DNA of 64,000 nt from Sorex araneus (taxonomy: Eukaryota > Chordata > Mammalia > Eulipotyphla > Soricidae). The stretch's first letter is position 1. Each line of letters begins with the position of its first letter. This document shows positions 35,661-47,949 of the stretch, one piece after another. Both the position numbers and the translations under genes were made by a program. The notes beneath the pieces are model-generated. The model was not told where the DNA came from. It was given only the letters and a program-made list of their open reading frames with translations, and made no database searches. The stretch is from NCBI RefSeq assembly GCF_027595985.1, contig NC_073305.1, positions 111,940,535 to 112,004,534 of the forward strand, read 5' to 3'.

Positions 35661-36119
35661 CCCCGCCGCCCTGCGCCCGCGCGCCCCAGGCTCATAGACA
35701 CCCCGGCCGGCACGCGCGCACACACGCTCTCCGTCCCCACCCCCGCCACCGAATCGGAACCGGGACGCGGGCCTTCTCCAGGCCAAGCTCTGCTCCCCCT
35801 TCCCCTCCGCGGGCCAAAGCAACTCGGGGCTTTCCCTCGTTCTGGCTCGCGTTTGCGATCCGAGGAACTTAGCGACGCGCCCGCCAAGTTTCCTTCTCTC
35901 GGTCTCCGGCGCCCGCTCCTCTCACTTCTGCGCGCCTTCGCTCCCACCCACTCCACCTCCTCCTGCCGCTCCAAGATCTGCCTCGACTGATGCGCCAGAG
36001 AGGACTAACATGGGTAAAAAACACTCTGCGGACACAAATTAGGGATTGTAATTGAAATTTGTTGCCTTGATCTGTCAGCACTTCCAGGCAGGAGAGCGGT
36101 GGGAAGAACTTGCTCATTA

Positions 36120-36200
36120 GTGTCAATAAAGCGGCCTGGGCGGAGTCTGAGGCCTTGTCAATCAAGGGGATGATCAGCCAATGAGGAAGCGGCGACCCCG
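36120..36200 (-). promoter_or_regulatory. TBX18: Candidate TBX18 core-promoter elements
   Basis: On the minus strand a CCAAT-type box (read as ATTGG, 36178-36182) and a GC-box-like CCGCCC (about 36138-36143) lie about 480-520 bp upstream of the start codon, at the edge of the CpG block. The transcription start itself cannot be fixed from the sequence. Confidence 0.35.
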
Positions 36201-36260
36201 CGCAGCCCGCGCCCACTTCCTTACAAGGTTGGGGCGGGAGGGGGAGTAGAAAAAGAAAAA

Positions 36261-39200
36261 AAAAAAAGAGTGGAAGGCGCCGCCGTCTGGCTTGGAAGTG
36301 CCAGCCCCGGACTCTGACTCGGTCAGTCTAGCTGCCTCCCAGACCCCATTGCAATCTCAGGAGTCCCCAGCTTTCCTCATCAGGACTTGGAAAGACCCAG
36401 ACTACTGGCTTTAAACCAAGACGATGGCCAGTTAGAAAAGAATCAAGATTCTTTCAAGAAACTCTAAATTCTCCCCTACTCCCTTATCATTGTCTCTTAT
36501 TGGGACTCAATGTTTTGGGAATTGGGAATACTCACAACATAGACCAACTCTTCTCATTTAAATGATATTCTTGTATTTAGAAGCACCCAATACACTCTTG
36601 TGCCGGCTTACCACTGGGCTCATTCGTTGTTGAACTCGTATTTTTCTTGGGAGAACGAGAAATACACAATATATTTATGTTCTATTTAGAAGAACATGTT
36701 TTTACATTTTCGCTTAGTCCCTCACAGTCAGAAACAGCGCGCTCCTTCCAGAGCTTTTCTCTTCTTTCAAAGCAGGAGAATTAATTTAAAACGTAGGTCG
36801 TGAGATCTTAATTTGGCATGTCTTTAATGTTCAGGGCTTAGCTTTAAAACCTCTTAAAACTTCGCAAAGTAAAATAAGTTTAAAGATGCCATAAAATTCC
36901 CCCTGCAGTTAAAAAAAAGTCTGTTATTCTTATAATAACTGCCACTTTTTTCTTGCGCTTTTAAAGACGTAACTATTTTTAAGAAACTTTTAAAAATAAT
37001 TATTTAATCTCAAATTAAAATAATTTTAGTAATACAAAATGTGTTATACTTTCAACTCTACTTCTTGTCAGTTTTAATCCCCAAATGGGCATGGTGTAAA
37101 CAGAGGGGAAAAACCCTCCTACGCAATGAAACTCATAATTCATATTTTGTTCTTTAATTTTTGATATAAAGTACAGCAAAATGTTGTTTTTCTCTACCCT
37201 GTTCAAGTCAGCCTACACAACTGCTGACAATCCTATGCACTGACTTGTCTCTCGATTTCAGTAGAACAGTTCGTCCGAAGAGCAGCTTCACCACCGCGAT
37301 CTTTGAGCATTAGAAGTGGCCACGCGCGGGACCCCCTAGGCCACCAGGCCAGCCAGAACCTAATCAGATGGTGCCCCAGAGCACCCGAGTATTCCCTGCA
37401 AGGTCGACCGGTCAGTTCAGGATCAAAGCCGAACTGGTAAACGCCTGGAGCAGGGGGCCTCTTTCAAATTCTTGAAAAACTTATACCATCCAAAAGGGTT
37501 GCTTTGCATTTGTGAAAGAAAGGCACTGGCAAAAGTCTGGAGCTGTCCACAGCCGGGAGGGTCGCTCAAAGCCGCTCAAAGACCAGGCGGGAAATACTGC
37601 CAGCAAAATCAGCGCAAACCCGGCTTCGGAAGCCTGGCGGCGGGCAGAAGCAGGCCTGGAATTACAAGACGGCCACCCACCCCAAGGACCTGGACCAGAA
37701 TGAGGAAGGACGAAGTAAGGGGAGCAAGATTAGGATGTGGCTGGAGTTCAGAGCTCTGCACCGTTAGGGTTTAGGAATCCCGAGGTAGCAACGTGCAAGG
37801 ACCCGGCTGCAGGCCCAAACTCCCGTTGACCTAGAGGAGTTCCGGCGCCTTTGAGGCAGTCGCAGAAACTTGGGGACGCTGAGATCCAGGAGTAAGAAGG
37901 CCGAAGTCCTCCGCAGGACTTCGTGAGAAAGGAGGAGCTGCTTGTCCCAAGAAACTGGGGCCTCCAGAGGACCAGAACGGTTTCCAGACAGATGCCTGCT
38001 TTGAAGTTGTGGTTTTTTTTTTTTTTTTAAAGTCCCGAGCCTATACTGATTTAGAAAAGACTACCAAGTCTCAAGGCTCCCTTTATCCCACCCACGTATC
38101 TCTCGCCTTCATCCGGTACTGCAAAAGCCACAGTCCCCAGGAGCCAGGTGCTACCTGCTGGCTCCTGTTCACACTGAAGATGGGCTGAAAATCCGGGTCT
38201 CACTGATACCAGAAGGCCAAATAGTACGTGGTCCCTAGAAATCATCCGCGTCGGCACAGGAAGCTCAGGACTGGGCTGAAGACAAAAGCGCTAATCCCTT
38301 CTGTTCAGGTCCCTACCGGGGGTGGGAATTTTAGCTCTAAGGCCAGAGTGCTGCGAATGCCTTGGATTGGAAATGCTTTGGATTGCCTTCACCTCGGATT
38401 CCGCATCCGGATCGCGCTTGCAACAACTGAAGTATCAACGCCCTAGAGCACTGCAAAAGGAGGGAAGGCGCCAGGATCTGCCCAGCGGAGGAGTGGAAGA
38501 AGAACTTCCACTTTGGAGTGATAGCCAAGACGTGGCCCTTATTGAGATGTTTTTCTGGATCCTCAAACCCGCGTGCCAGAATCAATCCCGTACTTTGCGC
38601 CTTGGGAGGGGGGTGAGGGATGCACAATCTAACTGGACTGGGCACAAAGAAGCGGGAGAAAAAAATCAGGCCCCGGAGCCTTGCCGCATGCGCACGTGTC
38701 TGCGGATGCATCTCTAGGTAGGTGCGCCTAGCGCGCACCTGCGGGCCTGCAAAAGTGTGTATTTGCCGGTGGGGAGGAAGTGGGTTGTTCGGACTAGGAG
38801 CTGGGGGATTTTGGAGTCTAGTCTCTCCTCTCTTTAGAGGACAAAATGTCTTTGTCCAATACATTGAACTCGGAATAAAACGATGATGCTAAACCATCTG
38901 GCCTGGAAAAACGGTTCCTAGTAAAATGCAGGTCCAGTCAGAGAGCAAAACTATTGGATGAGCTTTTGAAACTTGCATGTAGTTTATCTTTACTTTTTTC
39001 TCGTGAAGCTTTAAATTAGACAGTCCCCAGAGGCTGGTTTTCAAAAACGCCTGCTCACCACTCTCACCTTTCGCTGTTAGAGCTTAAATGAATAGTTTTT
39101 TGGGTTTTTTGAGGGTTTTTTTGTTTTGTTTTGTTTTGTTTCAGTGTACACACGAATTTGTGTAGAGAGACTTATCTGGCATAAGATATTTGACTGGGTA

Positions 39201-40974
39201 TTTCTTTGCTTTTTTTTTTGAGGTTGGGTATCAGTTTGTCTTTCAATTCTAAATCTAAACCTCCTGTGAGTACAAAGGAAAAAAATCCCGTGAATTAGAA
39301 TAAGAATTGTATTCCTCAGAGACTTTTTACTTTTCACTTGACAATCACTGCAAGTTTCTGAACCCATTTGTTTCCCAAGATTCAAAAGTTGACACCAAGA
39401 GGTGAGTCCTGGCATCTATGAGAAGTTTGGGTTTTTCTTTTCTTTTCGTCTTCTTTCCTTTTTTTTCTTTTTTTCTTTTCTCTTCTTTTCTGTTTTTGCC
39501 CTGGAACAACAAAAGCATTGGGTAGGTCCAAATTTTCAAACAGGTAGGATCTGAACTTCCTTTGCAAATTAAAAAGGGAAAAAAAGGAATGTTTATTATT
39601 AGCTAAAAACAAATTATTTAAGGGGGAGAGAAATTGAAGCACAAAAATGTGGTGAGCAAGCCCCCAGCCTGCTAGTGTATGAGCTGCAGTGCTGATCTGG
39701 GGAGGGCAGCAGGCCCTTCAAACACCTGTTAGAAGTGCCAGAAATAAGCAGAGCCACAAGAAGTCTGTGCCTCCCTCTCCACTCCTTTCTTCTCCTACCC
39801 TTTCCTGCTCTCTTCCTTCTCATTACACATGCTTTTTACACCTCTCCCTCAGATCTCAGTTAATAATAATAAATTATAATCTAGAAAATTTTGCTGAGGC
39901 TATGGGAGTAAATACTGGTGGTCAGGGTCTAAATGGGGTGGGGAAAAGGCACTATTCAAAGCGCCTGGGCTTCTTTCTTGCTGATCTTTGCAGGCAGCTG
40001 CAAACCCAGACCAGTGCAGAAAGCCATCCAGAACCACACTTCCTTGCTGCCTGCTTCTGTTGTGGATTTGTACACACAGACAGCACCTCCCCCACATGTT
40101 GGCAACTGTGAATAATATTCTCTTCAAATGTTTCCTATTCCAATCAGCTGAGACCAAATCCTACTGGGAGAAATTTTTAGAAATAAAAAAATAATATTTT
40201 AAAATTAGTACAGCCCAACGAAGAGTTGTTGGAGTCTCTACAAACCCCCGGTCCTGTTCTCAGACCTGAAAATTACATTTCTAGAAAATTACATTTTTTT
40301 TTAAAGGAAGGCCCAGATCTGCTTAGAGGTGTGAGACTTTGAATCCACAGAGTGCATTCTGGCTGTATGCTGTTTTTTTCCCCTTCCCCTTCCTTCCTGG
40401 TTCTCCAGATTATCCAGTTTGGAGAGTAGAAAGAAAGGAACCTCTGACAAGCCAATCATAAGGTATTAAAGGAAACAATGAACCTGAGACTGTCCAACAG
40501 AAAACTCAAGGGAGCAGAACCACTTTTTCAGGGTATCTGCTTTGCCCACAGAGAATATTGCAATTGTTTCACATCCTTCGGGTGATACAACACAGCCTTC
40601 ACATTCTTTATTTCACACCCATCCACAACCCTACACCTACAGATTAGTAACAGAAATGTCCAATAGGGTCCATCCCTAATACCTGATCCAAATAAAAGAC
40701 GGCTTCAGGTAGGCAATGAATTTACTATCAAAGATGGTAGTTTAACAGTGCTGGTATCAGTATTGCCACTGATGGACTTAGACAAATCAGGCTAAGATAA
40801 TGAATAGGGAAAATAAATAACATTCTCCAAATAGTGGATATTTATGTCTGTTCTGTGTTAAGTTATACTGATAACAAAAATATGCAGTGTCATATTATTT
40901 GAATTAAATATTTAATGATGTTTTTGTGCATAAAGATTATGTTGATTCTGCTTTTTAAAAAGTATTGAAAATGG
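36261..40974. other. Upstream flank of TBX18, repeat-poor
   Basis: No SINE or LINE is recognised over 4.7 kb. Moderately GC-rich patches occur near 37260-38860. Pyrimidine-rich simple sequence lies at 39425-39495. Open frames here have no recognisable protein similarity. Confidence 0.45.
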
Positions 40975-40977
40975 AAC

Positions 40978-41090
40978 AATGGGGCCAACCTGGGTTTGAT
41001 CACAAGCAGCCCATATGGTTTCCTAAGCATTGCCAAGAGTAATTCCTGAGCAGTGGTGGAGATTAAAACAAACAAAAAAAGAAAAAATGG
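40978..41090 (+). repeat. Decayed SINE fragment feeding a microsatellite
   Basis: GGGGCCAACCTGGGTTTGAT, CAGCCCATATGGTTTCC and AGAGTAATTCCTGAGCAGTG mark a type A-like 3' half. Its A-rich tail passes straight into the GGAA array. Confidence 0.65.
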
Positions 41091-41290
41091 AATGGAAAGA
41101 AGGAAGGAAGGAGGGAAGGAAGGAAGGAAGGACGGAAGGAAGGAAGGAAGGAAGGAAGGAAGGAAGGAAGGAAGGAAGGAAGGAAGGAAGGAAGGAAGGA
41201 AGGAAGGAAGGGAGGGAGGGAGGGAGGGAGGGAGGGAGGAAGTGAGAGAGGGAGGGAGGGAGGGAGGGAGGGAGGGAGGGAAGGAGGAAT
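41091..41290 (+). repeat. (GGAA)n / (GGGA)n microsatellite
   Basis: Pure-purine array of about 200 bp: mostly GGAA to about 41208, then GGGA with small interruptions. It follows the tail of a decayed SINE. Confidence 0.95.
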
Positions 41291-43479
41291 TAAGGTTCCT
41301 GTATAGGTGTTGTTTAAGAATCACTAAGAATATTTTGTATTTAACCCTTAATAATGATTATACCCTAATTGGCTGTAAATTGGGCCCTGCTCTCCTATTT
41401 CACATATGAAAATTGTAGATACTGATAGTTTCTTAAACAATGAAAACTTGATACACATTTATATAATCTACTGAAAATATAAACAATGAAGAATGTGTTT
41501 GGAATTTGTTCATATTTGTGTACTATAGATAAGGTACTTCAGTTTCAACAGAAAAAACTTTTACTAAATTAATTTAAAGCTAGCACTGGTACTGCATAAA
41601 GAGGGGTGAGTTACTAGAAAAGATAATTGAAAATCACCCTGATTCAAACAATAACAACAAATAAAATATTGGCAACAAATTTCTACATGACTGTTAATTT
41701 AATCTTTCTATTTTAATTATCTAAAATCTCCCACTTTTAAAAAAGTATACCATGAACAATTAAGATAGATCAAAGAGATTAGAATAAACATATAAAACTT
41801 TGTCTTAAATAAAATAATTTTACTGGAATATATTTTCAAATTTGATTTTCAGGAAGGATCAAATGTAAAATGTAAAATGCTAAATAGATACCAATAATAA
41901 AAACCTTTCTACCAAAATATTGAAATGTTTTGGAACTGTTTCTTATAAATTTCCTCAGCGTATACAGCACTGCATTTCCAAATTAATGCATTTCCAAATT
42001 CAGTCTCTAAAGGAAGGGGGAGGGGTGAAAAAGCTATCTCAGGTCATTCATAATAGTAATATAAATTTAGTATAACTAGCATTTCTAGAAAGACTTGTAT
42101 TTTTTTAAATGTTAACCTTTAGTCTTTGGTGGGGGTTCTTTCTCAAATTACTTAAAATGTACTTTAAGAAGCACTCACTACCTGCTACAGATGTCCAGGA
42201 AAAACTGAATTATGAAAGTCGGAAACATATGGCGGTTGCCTATTGCACAAGGAAGGTACATATGAAAGTTATAAATTTCTTTCTTTAAGTCAGCATTGTA
42301 AACGCATTTTATAGGGTTTGCAGTATGTATTACATCTGTAGGTTTAATTTTTGAAATATACATTTTTGGAGATATTTGTGGTTTGGAATTCTAAGAGAAA
42401 GAACTCATCTTGATATATTAGAAAGAAACAACAAATAAAACCAGATATGTGGAGACGAAAACATTTTTCTTTCAGTTTCCTTGCTGGCTAGACTAAAAGG
42501 GACATCACACCATCCATTTTGGCAAAGGATTACTCAAGCACAGGAGTTGCCCATGAGCAGAGCAGGCAGCTTTTATTGAGTCCCTGCTTGTGAAGCAGCA
42601 GAGATGCCTGAGCAGAGCCAGGTTGGGACTATGGCATAAAAACTGATAGATTACAAACTTTTTGCACAAGTGTCAAAATGGCACCAATGCAAATTGTTCT
42701 TGAGAGAAAAATTCCAACTATGCAAGAATCATTTCCCCATCAAAATATTAGATTTAACCTTGTTCTATTTAATGCCCTTGAAACCACATGTTTTGATTGC
42801 GATCAGAAGATCAAAATTTGCATTATATCTTCGGTATTATGAATGGATATCAAATACTAATGATTACTAAGATATCTTCCACTTAACCCTCCAGAGTTAT
42901 TTAACAGTAATCCCTCTAATTTCCACTTGAAGTCCCCTGTGGTATCTTTAAATTTAATTTTAATTTGTGGATTTTAAGAGCCACAGCTCTCTTGTTACAG
43001 TTTATTTGGAGAAATGTTAGAAGCAAATTATATGAATGGCTTTGGCTTTTAAACAGGTGGAGGCAGGGGTTAAACAAATATATACTTGTTTAAATGCCCT
43101 AAGAACTGGACAGGTGCCTACAGGTATTGAAGGTCATGGTGGGTTCAATTCCAAAAAAGTCATCTTCAGATTTAAGTAGTCCAAGCAAATAGTATGGGGA
43201 CCTGACCTGATCTCAGCACTGCTGTGCTAGAGTGAAATTTACTTGGGATGAGGTGTGAAGTGCAGATAGAACACTTCCTCAGGCAGAAGTTTTAATCCTC
43301 TGTTTTTTCTTCCCCCCCCCCCACCCCATTCTTAGACTTACTGAAGGCACGTGTCTTGGTTAGACTTTGAACAACTCCGGTGGTGGGAGGCGGCAGAGAG
43401 CTTAAGAAATAATTTAAAATAGGCGAGGAGAAAGATTCCCTAAGGTGCTCTAAGGACTATTTGATAGCCATTTCTTTTG
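41291..43479. other. Repeat-poor intergenic DNA
   Basis: AT-rich with nothing recognised. A homopolymeric C run lies near 43313-43322. Confidence 0.4.
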
Positions 43480-44090
43480 TTTTAAACAAGATTTTGGCCA
43501 TCTCTCGATTTCCTGAACTATCTGCGCCGTTCATTAATATTCATAATTAGAGAGTTTTTCAAGGGAACCCCCCAAAGCACTTACTGTTTAATAACAAAAC
43601 AGCTATAGCAGTGAAAAAGAAATCTGTATAATTTCCAAGGGTACCCAACAATCCGTGGGCAAATCCAGCTGGTAAAACATTCAGGAATTCACATTCTCGA
43701 AGTTTGCTCGCCTAAAATTAATATAGGGTGGAATTTTGAGTTTCATTTTGCTTTGGTCAATATCTGCGTTTTGTTTCATTTTGTTTCCGTTCCCTTCTGG
43801 AATTGATACTCTTTTTTTTTTTTCCGTTACCGAAGACAACCTGATTTACAGTTTGACTGAGAATTGCATTTCTGTTTAGAAGGTGAAACGTCTAAGTCAC
43901 TTAGCCAAATTATTCCCGGACGGCTCCAATATTGCGCCAGAGTCCCGGAGTCAGTTATTTTTATGTCGGACCGTATTTCAAGTGTGCAGGGTGATAAATA
44001 AAACCCGCTTCGTGCTACAAACTATCTCAGTGTGAGGAGGAACAATTGACAAAAATTAACCCAGCCAAATCACTAGGGTTCTCGCAAGCG
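43480..44090. promoter_or_regulatory. Candidate conserved noncoding element
   Basis: Unique-looking sequence next to the second CpG block, with closely spaced homeodomain-type motifs (TTCATTAATATTCATAATTA at about 43532-43551) and several TTATTTTTATG/GATAAATAAA phrases. No repeat similarity. Function is inferred from composition and position only. Confidence 0.3.
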
Positions 44091-44269
44091 GCCTGAGCAT
44101 AAATCAGCATCGTTGCGGCTTCGGGAAACAGAGCTCGGAGCCACCCCGCGCCCGGCTGCAGCTGGGCTCGCTGGGCTGCAGTAAGTGGGGCTCGGCCTCG
44201 CGGATCCGGACAAGTTCAAAGTCATCAGAGGAAGCGGCTGGTTGCATCACGAAAAATTCAGTCTCGTGC

Positions 44270-44375
44270 GCGTGCTTGTGTGTGCGCGCGCGCGTGAGAA
44301 AGGGGGGGGCGGTGGAGTGGGGGGCTGGAGAAGGGACGAGGGAGGGAGGAGAGAGGGAGGGAGAGAGAGAGATCA
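44270..44375 (+). repeat. GT/GC and G-rich low-complexity run
   Basis: GTGTGTGCGCGCGCGCGTGA followed by GGGGGGGGCGGTGGAGTGGG and GGGAGGGAGG-type purines. Potential Z-DNA next to a potential G-quadruplex. Confidence 0.75.
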
Positions 44376-45187
44376 GAAGACCGGGGAGACATACTTGGAG
44401 TGGTGAGGGGTGGGGTGTAAGAGAAGAGTAACAACCAGCAACTCTTCGTGCGTCCTCCGGGAGGTTCCCTGACTGATTGCTCAAGTCACTTGAAAGAGAT
44501 TCGTCTCAGTTATTAACAATTAAACTCTGTGTTACGGGAAATCAACGAAGGCGCCCCGAGAAGCTCTCTGCGGCGGCGCGCTCTTTGCTCGGAGCCGTCA
44601 GAGCCCGCCTGCACATTTACTTCCCCAGAGCACCGCCCCCTTCGGGCACTCGCGCCCCCTACCCTGGACCTGGTGGGCGGCCCTGGCGCGGGGCTAGGAT
44701 GGGGACGTCCAGATCGGTCGCCGCAGCCCCCGCGCACAGTGACAGGCAGACTCACATCTCTCGGTCAGGGAGAAGCCGGGTCAAGGACATCAGCTCATAA
44801 ACACAGCACCGCTCCCCGGTGCACCAAGTGCTCGGTGTCCCGGGTTGCCGGCGGGGAAAGGGTGGCCCCTGCAAATCGCCTGAGATTATTGATTAGCGTC
44901 CGCGCCTGCGTCTGCGCCTCCCGAGCGGGCCGAGAAACCTGCACCGCGCCAGTGGCTCGCAGCTCTCGGAACCGCTGCTCGCCGGTTCCGGCCAAATACC
45001 TGATAATAAAGATCCGTCAAACTGGCAGAAACCCCCACAGCCCTCTGAGACTGCAAACAGCTTCTCGGCCTCACCCCCTGCCCGCCGGGTCTTTTATGGG
45101 GATCGCGCAATTGCCCCGCTCTGAGCGTGCGGCTGTGAGGAACTGCAGTCTCCGTGCGCGTTTGCGCTGGGCGAGCAAAGGCTTTCC

Positions 45188-45365
45188 CTTTTTTTGGGGG
45201 GGAGGGGGGCGCTTACTCCTAACTCTAAGCTCATGGATCACTCTAGGCGTGTCTTGGGGAACCCTATATGATGTTGGGGATCGAACCCGGGTCGACCGCG
45301 GGCAAAACAAGCGCCCTACTACTCGCTGTGGGTGCCCTAGGACCGGCGCCCTAGGGCTCCGGCCC
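45188..45365 (-). repeat. Decayed type A-like SINE inside the CpG block
   Basis: Reverse complement: CTTACTCCTAACTCTAAGCT, GGGGATCGAACCCGGGTCGA, CTCCGGCCCC at the head. CG sites in the SINE head are well kept compared with other old copies. Confidence 0.72.
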
Positions 45366-46300
45366 CATCAGCATTGCCTTTAAAGAGCGAAGTGAATGCC
45401 AGCCAAGGCCGCCTTCCAGTCCCGCATCTCCCCCTGCTCCCACCCTGGGTGAGTTTCAGGAGTCGGGCGCGGGCCCCAATTTTCTCAAACAGCACCACCG
45501 AGGCTGCGGAGGTCCCCCTGGCCGTCCACTCTGAGACGCCTGGCTCTCCGGGTGACTCCGGGCTCCGGTCCCGGGCCCTCACTGACCTCGGAAGCCACTT
45601 TACCGGCGGGCGCTGGACCTTCTTGATCTCCCGCTTCTGGCCCCCGCCCCAGCCGGGGGCTCAGGAGGGCGCCAATTGGGCTGTTGTTTGTAACAATTCT
45701 GTTTATGCACATCATTTGTTTTCCTGTGCTAGTCCCCGTAACCTCCTCCGCTTTACAATTGGGGCGATAATCCCTGTCAGGCTCACCCGCTGGGTCGTGG
45801 TTGAAAGGTGTATTCTGGGATGGGTGGGAAGCGGTGGCTTAGAGATACCCCTCAGTGCGTCCCTGCTTAGTTTGCCACCAGATTTGGGGGTCTTTCAGGC
45901 CCCGGACCTGGGAACATCTCAAAGAACGGGGTCCCCAAAGACGTCATAGCGCTCATGCGCATGGGTGTAGATAACATGCCACACGGTTGGAAGTAGGGTG
46001 CAAAGCGCGGGATCAAAACTCCCTCTTCTTTGGGATGTTCCCAGGCCCGGGGCTTCCCCCCCACCCCCACCCCGCGCATGCCACAGCTCGGCCTGGGCTC
46101 GTGCCCCGCCAGCAATCCGGGTCGAGCCGAAGCCAGAATCAATCCGAGCTGTGAGCTAGGCAGCCTAGGACGAAAGCCCAAAAGTGGTTCTGATCTGCGG
46201 ACTCAGTGGGTCCCTAGTCTCCCAGGAGAGCCAGAGCAGAGATGGCCTTGTGTGCGAGCCCCACGCTGCAGGCCTGGAGGAAAGTTTCTAAAGGGAAGTA

Positions 46301-47949
46301 GTTGCCCAAAATGGACAAACATTGGAAACGGATGCATCCTCATAAATAGGGAGGCAATAAATAAAGGGGTAATTAGAAAGAGGAATCTAACAGGAATTTT
46401 AAATAATAGACATTTTCTGTGAACTTGATTGCAGGTTAAGCCCAGACTTTGGTTTAAACTAACCAACTCTCAGATAAAAAATTCAAATTTCCCCAAGCCC
46501 TGACAGGCTGGCGTTTATTTCCCGGTTAAGTTCCCAGGACCTGTTACCATTACCATTGGCCCAGAGAGTGGGCGATGAATGAGCTTCTCCTCCAGTTGCC
46601 ATTTCCATTTAAAATCCCAAGACACGCCACCTAGTAACTTTCTTGACTATTAGCAAAGTTCTCTTTGATTTGTTTTGTTGTTTAGAAAGGCACATTTCCC
46701 AAGTTTTTTAAGTAGGTCAACTGTCTCAAACGGTTCTCATCTTGAACCATAGCATACGGGAAAAAAGCAAAATAACCTGTGTATGGGGCAGTGATCTAAG
46801 ATGATGATGAGCTCTCAGTTGTGTAGTTATTTCTAAAAAGACTTCATTTAAAAACATGAAAAACATTTTGGGGCAGTTACAGTTACATTAGTGCATGTTG
46901 TGGAAATAAGCTTGGAGTTAGAGAAAAATTATTAGAAACAGCTGTGATGTTAATGTTTCAAAACCCTAAGCACTCTGTATGCACAGTATCTACTTTTCAT
47001 CATACTTTTTTCTTGTGCGTTCACATAATGCACCACTCTCTGTGTGTAATACAAGACACTTGTTTAATAAACCAAATGATTGTCTGTGTCAGGGAGATTT
47101 GGTCCTCTCTCCCTCTCTCTGCCCATGTGCCCAGCAGATCAAAGACCTGAATTATTCTGTCTTTCCAAAGGCAGCCAGATGGTGTCTTGACGTTTCTTCA
47201 GATTTCTCAGCAATAGAATTCAAAGTACTCAAGAACCTCTGTGATACAGTAGATGAGAGCTCTATCAAGGTGAATATTTTCATTTTTTAAAATTAATGTC
47301 AGGCCTACCATACCTAATTCCACTAAAGTTTTGAGGAATCTCATGAGACTTCCTATTATAGGTAGATTTGTAAATGGCAAATAAATGAAAGAGAACAGGA
47401 TACAATATGTAACAATTACAACTCAGGGTCAAGATTGGAAGTAAGAATTCTGGTATACAGGTTAAGTACATGATCATTAAAGAGAGACTTAAGAGGGAGC
47501 AGGGGGAGGGGGGAGGGGGATGAAAAATTATTAGAATTTTTTCTAATTTTAATTTCATTTTTTCTAATAAAAATTATTGGAATTATTAATTTCCCCCCTC
47601 CTCCAGCTTTCTAGTAGCAAAAGTTTTAAAAAAAAAGAGAAAAAAAAAAAGCTGCTCCTCATCCACCACAAGGTGGTGATGATGGTGTCATTGACAGTAG
47701 AAGCAATGGTGTCTTACATGCTGGTCTCTTTGAGATCAGCTGCTCTTGCCAAAGCTTAAACACACTCAGACACTCTTCCTGGATTATATTCACTTGGTTA
47801 CAACCAAACTAAAGCTGCTTCATTATATAAAGGCAGTTTTGTTTCTGAAAAGATCTTTGAAATCAAGGAACTGCATTTCGTTGCTGGCCTCTGCTGTAAG
47901 GATCTACTTTTTGGAGACTAGCTGGATTATAGGTTTATAAAAAAGGATA
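46301..47949. other. Intergenic DNA, no recognised gene
   Basis: No clear retroposon. A G-rich run lies at 47489-47521 and an A-rich run at 47625-47650. Confidence 0.4.
47489..47521 (+). other. Potential G-quadruplex run
   Basis: Five closely spaced G runs (GGGAGCAGGGGGAGGGGGGA followed by GGGGGA). Confidence 0.6.

Larger units (their letters stand above)
33950..36260. promoter_or_regulatory. TBX18: CpG-rich block over TBX18 exons 1-2 and promoter
   Basis: CG dinucleotides are abundant and GC content is far above the AT-rich flanks. The block covers exon 2, intron 1, exon 1, the 5' UTR and upstream DNA. CpG-island promoters of this kind are typical of developmental transcription factors. 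Boundaries are by eye. Confidence 0.85.
44091..46300. promoter_or_regulatory. Second CpG-rich block upstream of TBX18
   Basis: Dense CG dinucleotides, GC boxes (GGGCGG, CCGCCC) and GC-rich sequence over about 2.2 kb, beginning about 8.4 kb upstream of the TBX18 start codon. No conserved coding exon was recognised. It could be the promoter of an antisense or upstream noncoding RNA, an alternative TBX18 promoter or a developmental CpG-rich element. A SINE interrupts it at 45188-45365. Confidence 0.6.

Noticed and set aside
35115..35990. 291-codon open frame on the plus strand opposite TBX18 exon 1
   Set aside because: Antisense shadow in a GC-rich block with few stop codons. No recognisable domain.
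40890..41324. Open frames of Pro-Ser-Leu or Gly-Arg-Lys repeats
   Set aside because: Translation of the GGAA/GGGA microsatellite, not a gene.
44529..45383. 284-codon open frame in the second CpG block
   Set aside because: Runs into a SINE remnant at its 3' end and has low-complexity composition without similarity to a known family.
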